A stretch of DNA of 7,921 nucleotides from Burkholderiales bacterium (lineage in GTDB: Bacteria; Pseudomonadota; Gammaproteobacteria; Burkholderiales; Usitatibacteraceae). Below are positions 5,525 to 7,921 of this stretch, in pieces. Both the position numbers and the translations under genes were made by a program. The DNA lies in NCBI GenBank assembly GCA_025350945.1, contig JANXWW010000229.1, forward strand, positions 1 to 7,921, written 5' to 3'. The notes beneath the pieces are model-generated. The model saw nothing but the letters and a program-made list of their open reading frames with translations. It had not been told where the DNA came from and ran no database searches. How positions within the stretch are numbered: position 1 is the first letter of the stretch; every line of letters starts with the position of its first letter.

Positions 5525-5553
5525 AATATGACTTAGTCCGTTGACTTAGTCAA
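5525..5553 (-). promoter_or_regulatory. Promoter of the toxin-antitoxin operon
   Basis: On the minus strand, TTGACT (5548-5553, five of six bases of the -35 consensus) and CATATT (5525-5530, four of six of the -10) are separated by exactly 17 bases. Transcription should begin near 5517-5519, giving a short leader that contains the GAGGAG ribosome binding site. Both hexamers touch a copy of the repeated palindrome described separately. Confidence 0.6.
5530..5551. repeat. Twin palindromic operator, likely antitoxin binding site
   Basis: The 9-base sequence GACTTAGTC occurs at 5530-5538 and again at 5543-5551, 13 bases apart. Each copy is a palindrome about its central base (GACT-N-AGTC). The copies overlap the edges of the -10 and the -35 of the predicted toxin-antitoxin promoter, as expected for autorepression by a Phd-type antitoxin. 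The repeat is seen directly; binding is inferred. Confidence 0.65.
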
Positions 5554-5660
5554 GTTAGGCGGCGCGGTCAATATTTTATTTGCATGATGATCGGTGTTGT
5601 GTGTGATGCCTTTGGTAATATCAAAATTCTTAGCTTTCACAAATTTGCTGCTCCCCCCGC

Positions 5661-6347
5661 ATGAATCTAAAACCGCTTACATTGTCCTGTCCCGTCATCG
5701 CCATTGATGGCCCTACCGCGTCCGGCAAAGGCACAGTGGCTAATCAGGTTGCGGATGCGTTAGGGTTTCATTACCTTGATAGCGGTGCGCTTTATCGATT
5801 AACAGCTCTTGCTGCGGCACGCGCAAATGTGGCGCTCACGGATGAAGTGGCAGTGGCTGAAATCGCCCGTGCTCTTGAAACGCGCTTTACGGGCGAAACG
5901 ATTTTGCTGTCTGGTAACGACGTGACCCATGATATTCGCACCGAAATCGCGGGCCAAAATGCATCCCTCGTTGCCGCTATGCCCAGCGTTCGCACCGCAC
6001 TTTTGGAGCGCCAGCGGGCGTTTGTGGAGTCGCCCGGCTTGGTGGCCGATGGCCGCGATATGGGTTCGGTCGTTTTCCCGGCTGCGGTAGTGAAAGTTTT
6101 CCTTACCGCGAGTGTCGAAGCGCGGGCGACAAGACGACTTAACCAGTTGATCCAAAAAGGAAACCCTGCTATATTGCAAGACGTTGTGAAGGAATTACGC
6201 ATCCGCGATGAACGCGATATTAATCGTCCGGTTGCACCGCTTATCCGTCTAGCTGACGCGCAACTACTTGATACGACTGAGATTTCCGCAAATGAAGCGG
6301 TTGAGCAAATTTTAAAATGGTGTAAAAATTTGCCAGCATTCAAGTAG
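5661..6347 (+). CDS. cmk: Cytidylate kinase
   Basis: This encodes a 228-residue cytidylate kinase, the cytoplasmic enzyme that phosphorylates CMP and dCMP with ATP in pyrimidine salvage and RNA turnover. The P-loop is 'GPTASGKGT' (17-25). The substrate-binding part has 'YLDSGALYR', the core has 'VADGRDMGSVVFP' (128-140) and the lid region has 'RDERDINRPVAPL'. The length matches bacterial Cmk (E. coli, 227 residues). The ATG at 5661 lies just before the first beta strand 'PVIAIDGP' as in relatives. It is preceded by a C-rich tract and no evident ribosome binding site. The gene precedes rpsA, the common proteobacterial order. aroA, often found upstream of cmk, is absent here, and the toxin-antitoxin pair occupies that side on the opposite strand. 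Its own promoter must lie in 5518-5660, but I could not fix it. Confidence 0.96.
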   Translation: MNLKPLTLSCPVIAIDGPTASGKGTVANQVADALGFHYLDSGALYRLTALAAARANVALTDEVAVAEIARALETRFTGETILLSGNDVTHDIRTEIAGQNASLVAAMPSVRTALLERQRAFVESPGLVADGRDMGSVVFPAAVVKVFLTASVEARATRRLNQLIQKGNPAILQDVVKELRIRDERDINRPVAPLIRLADAQLLDTTEISANEAVEQILKWCKNLPAFK

Positions 6348-6514
6348 GTGTTTGATCGAAAAGCGTTTTTTTGCATTTTGATCGGTTCTCGGAAAAATCC
6401 CCAGCAGCTTTTTTTAGGCCCGGTTTTTGTGAAATTACCGGTTCATTTAACTGTCGCCGCTCGATTTTTGTAATTTTCTGCCAAGCGACTTAACCCGAAA
6501 GTGCAATTCTCACT
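6348..6514 (+). other. cmk-rpsA spacer with inverted repeats, probable rpsA leader
   Basis: These 167 bases hold two clear inverted repeats. The first pairs 6354-6364 with 6373-6383: an 11-bp stem with one G-T pair and one mismatch, and a loop of G plus seven Ts. The second pairs CCGGT (6420-6424) with ACCGG (6437-6441). A weaker pair GTCGC/GCGAC lies at 6453-6457 and 6485-6489. Neither main hairpin is followed by a T-run, so they do not look like terminators. The rpsA start lacks a strong ribosome binding site. Known autoregulation of rpsA by S1 in enterobacteria works through a folded leader without a strong Shine-Dalgarno sequence, and this region could do the same. That role is inference. 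Confidence 0.45.
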
Positions 6515-7921
6515 ATGTCCGCAACCCAACAGTCTCTCGCAGCCGCAAGTAAAACGATGCCCCCGATGGAAAGTTTCGCCGCGCTTTTTGAAGAAAGCTT
6601 AACCCGCCAAGAGATGCGGATCGGTGAATTGATTACCGCCGAGGTTGTGCTCGTTGACCAAAATATCGTCGTGGTAAACGCCGGTCTCAAATCCGAGAGC
6701 GTGATTCCCGTCGAAGAATTTAAAAATGACAAGGGCGAACTTGAAGTTAAAGTCGGCGACTTTGTCACTGTCGCCATCGAACAGCTAGAAGACGGCTTCG
6801 GTGCGACCAAGCTGTCGCGTGATCGCGCGAAGAAGCTCTCCGCATGGCATGACCTCGATGTTGCGCTTGACAAGGGCACGATTATCACCGGTATGGTTTC
6901 CGGGAAAGTTAAAGGCGGCTTGACCGTCATGATTAACGGTATCCGTGCGTTCTTGCCGGGTTCGTTGGTCGATACACGTCCGATCAAAGATACGTCCGCT
7001 TTTGAAAACAAAGAACTCGAATTCAAAGTCATCAAGCTCGACAAAAAGCGGAATAACGTGGTGGTTTCACGCCGCGCAGTGATGGAAGCATCGGCCGGTG
7101 TTGAGCGTCAGGCGTTGATGTCAACATTGAAAGAAGGCTCCATCGTCAAGGGTATTGTTAAGAATATTACTGACTACGGTGCGTTCGTTGATTTGGGTGG
7201 CATTGATGGTCTGCTGCACATCACCGATTTGGCATGGCGTCGCGTAAAGCATCCGTCCGAAGTATTGACAGTGGGCGACGAAGTCGAAGCCAAGATCCTG
7301 AAATTTGATCAAGAGAAAAACCGCGTATCACTTGGTATGAAGCAGCTTGGCGATGATCCTTGGATGGGTCTTGCACGTCGCTATCCGCAGGGCACACGTT
7401 TGTTTGGCAAAGTTACCAACCTCACCGATTACGGCTCATTTATTGAGATTGAAGCGGGCATCGAAGGTCTGGTTCACGTTTCCGAAATGGATTGGACGAA
7501 CAAGAACGTTCATCCTGCCAAAGTTGTTTCTTTGGGTGACGAAGTTGAAGTCATGATTCTGGAAATTGACGAAGAACGTCGCCGCATTTCGCTCGGCATG
7601 AAGCAGTGCAAGCAAAATCCATGGGACGAATTCTCGATGTCGCACAAGAAAGGCGAGCGCGTCAAAGGTACGATCAAATCGATCACCGATTTTGGCGTGT
7701 TTATTGGCCTGCCAGGCAATATCGATGGCCTCGTACACTTGTCGGATCTCTCTTGGAATGTGGCGGGCGAAGAGGCCGTCAAGAATTTCAAGAAGGGCGA
7801 TGAATTGGAAGCGATTGTGTTGGCCATCGATGTTGAGCGCGAGCGTATTTCACTCGGCTTGAAGCAAATGGACGACGATCCCTTCAATAGCTACGTTGCG
7901 TTGAACGACAAGGGCGCGCTG
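6515..7921 (+). CDS. rpsA: 30S ribosomal protein S1, 3' end cut by window
   Basis: The frame is open for 469 codons to the window edge; E. coli S1 has 557 residues, so the C-terminal part is missing. S1 binds mRNA on the 30S subunit and helps initiation on leaders that are structured or have weak ribosome binding sites. Counting from E. coli S1, the five complete S1 (OB-fold) repeats fall at about 37-103, 121-187, 208-276, 293-363 and 380-450, and the sixth is cut off. Nearly invariant stretches include 'GKVKGG', 'GIRAFLPGSLVDTRP', 'NITDYGAFVDLGGIDGLLHI', 'GLVHVSEMDWTNKN' and 'DGLVHLSD'. I chose the ATG at 6515, which gives an N-terminal extension of about 16 residues as in betaproteobacterial S1. 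The ATG at 6566 ('MESFAALFEESL') matches the E. coli start and remains possible. Neither has a strong ribosome binding site. Confidence 0.97.
   Translation, partial: MSATQQSLAAASKTMPPMESFAALFEESLTRQEMRIGELITAEVVLVDQNIVVVNAGLKSESVIPVEEFKNDKGELEVKVGDFVTVAIEQLEDGFGATKLSRDRAKKLSAWHDLDVALDKGTIITGMVSGKVKGGLTVMINGIRAFLPGSLVDTRPIKDTSAFENKELEFKVIKLDKKRNNVVVSRRAVMEASAGVERQALMSTLKEGSIVKGIVKNITDYGAFVDLGGIDGLLHITDLAWRRVKHPSEVLTVGDEVEAKILKFDQEKNRVSLGMKQLGDDPWMGLARRYPQGTRLFGKVTNLTDYGSFIEIEAGIEGLVHVSEMDWTNKNVHPAKVVSLGDEVEVMILEIDEERRRISLGMKQCKQNPWDEFSMSHKKGERVKGTIKSITDFGVFIGLPGNIDGLVHLSDLSWNVAGEEAVKNFKKGDELEAIVLAIDVERERISLGLKQMDDDPFNSYVALNDKGAL

Noticed and set aside
5792..6376. Long minus-strand frame of 194 codons
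   Set aside because: It lies opposite cmk, which is unambiguous. The Ser/Arg/Ala-rich translation is typical of an antisense shadow.
6354..6383. Terminator after cmk
   Set aside because: The stem is imperfect and its T-run is inside the loop rather than after the hairpin, so it is better treated as leader structure before rpsA.
6490..7044. Minus-strand frame of 184 codons
   Set aside because: It lies opposite the highly conserved rpsA. The Ser/Thr-rich translation is an antisense artefact.
1..7921. CRISPR array, insertion sequence, phage gene, tRNA or rRNA
   Set aside because: No spaced repeat series, transposase-like frame, terminal inverted repeats, tRNA-like cloverleaf or rRNA sequence was seen by eye.

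Overview
The window looks like chromosomal DNA of a betaproteobacterium of middling GC. The main support is ribosomal protein S1, whose sequence (for example the 'RRYPQGTRLFGK' and 'ITDLAWRRV' segments, and an N-terminal extension of about 16 residues relative to E. coli S1) reads like betaproteobacterial S1. The cmk-rpsA order is also typical of Proteobacteria. I cannot name a genus.

Layout. (1) 1-318, minus: the start of a Tat-exported protein resembling the TIGR03118 family, cut by the window edge. (2) 319-893: intergenic, with a convincing promoter and overlapping Fur box for bfd and a 24-bp-period tandem repeat in the bfd leader. (3) 894-4762: an iron-handling block: bfd (plus), bacterioferritin (minus, convergent with bfd), fur (plus, divergent from bacterioferritin), then feoA, feoB and a small Cys-rich membrane protein closely packed behind fur. 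(4) 4874-5496, minus: a Phd-type antitoxin and VapC (PIN) toxin pair with a recognisable autoregulatory promoter. (5) 5661-7921, plus: cmk and the first 469 codons of rpsA.

How the genes fit together. Feo imports Fe(II) across the inner membrane, bacterioferritin stores it, Bfd reduces bacterioferritin so that iron can be released, and Fur senses cytoplasmic iron. Fur heads the feo gene cluster, so repression of that transcription unit by Fur would also be autoregulation. The Fur box at the bfd promoter fits iron release being switched on in iron starvation. The most notable protein-level oddity is in the bacterioferritin: the heme ligand Met52 is present but the bridging ferroxidase glutamate at position 127 is a threonine. 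This suggests a heme-type subunit that may work with a second, ferroxidase-competent subunit encoded elsewhere.

I see no tRNA or rRNA gene, CRISPR array, insertion sequence or phage gene. I do not see a clearly new multi-gene system. The points most worth a second look are the altered bacterioferritin centre, the fur-feo arrangement, the toxin-antitoxin operator and the structured leader before rpsA.
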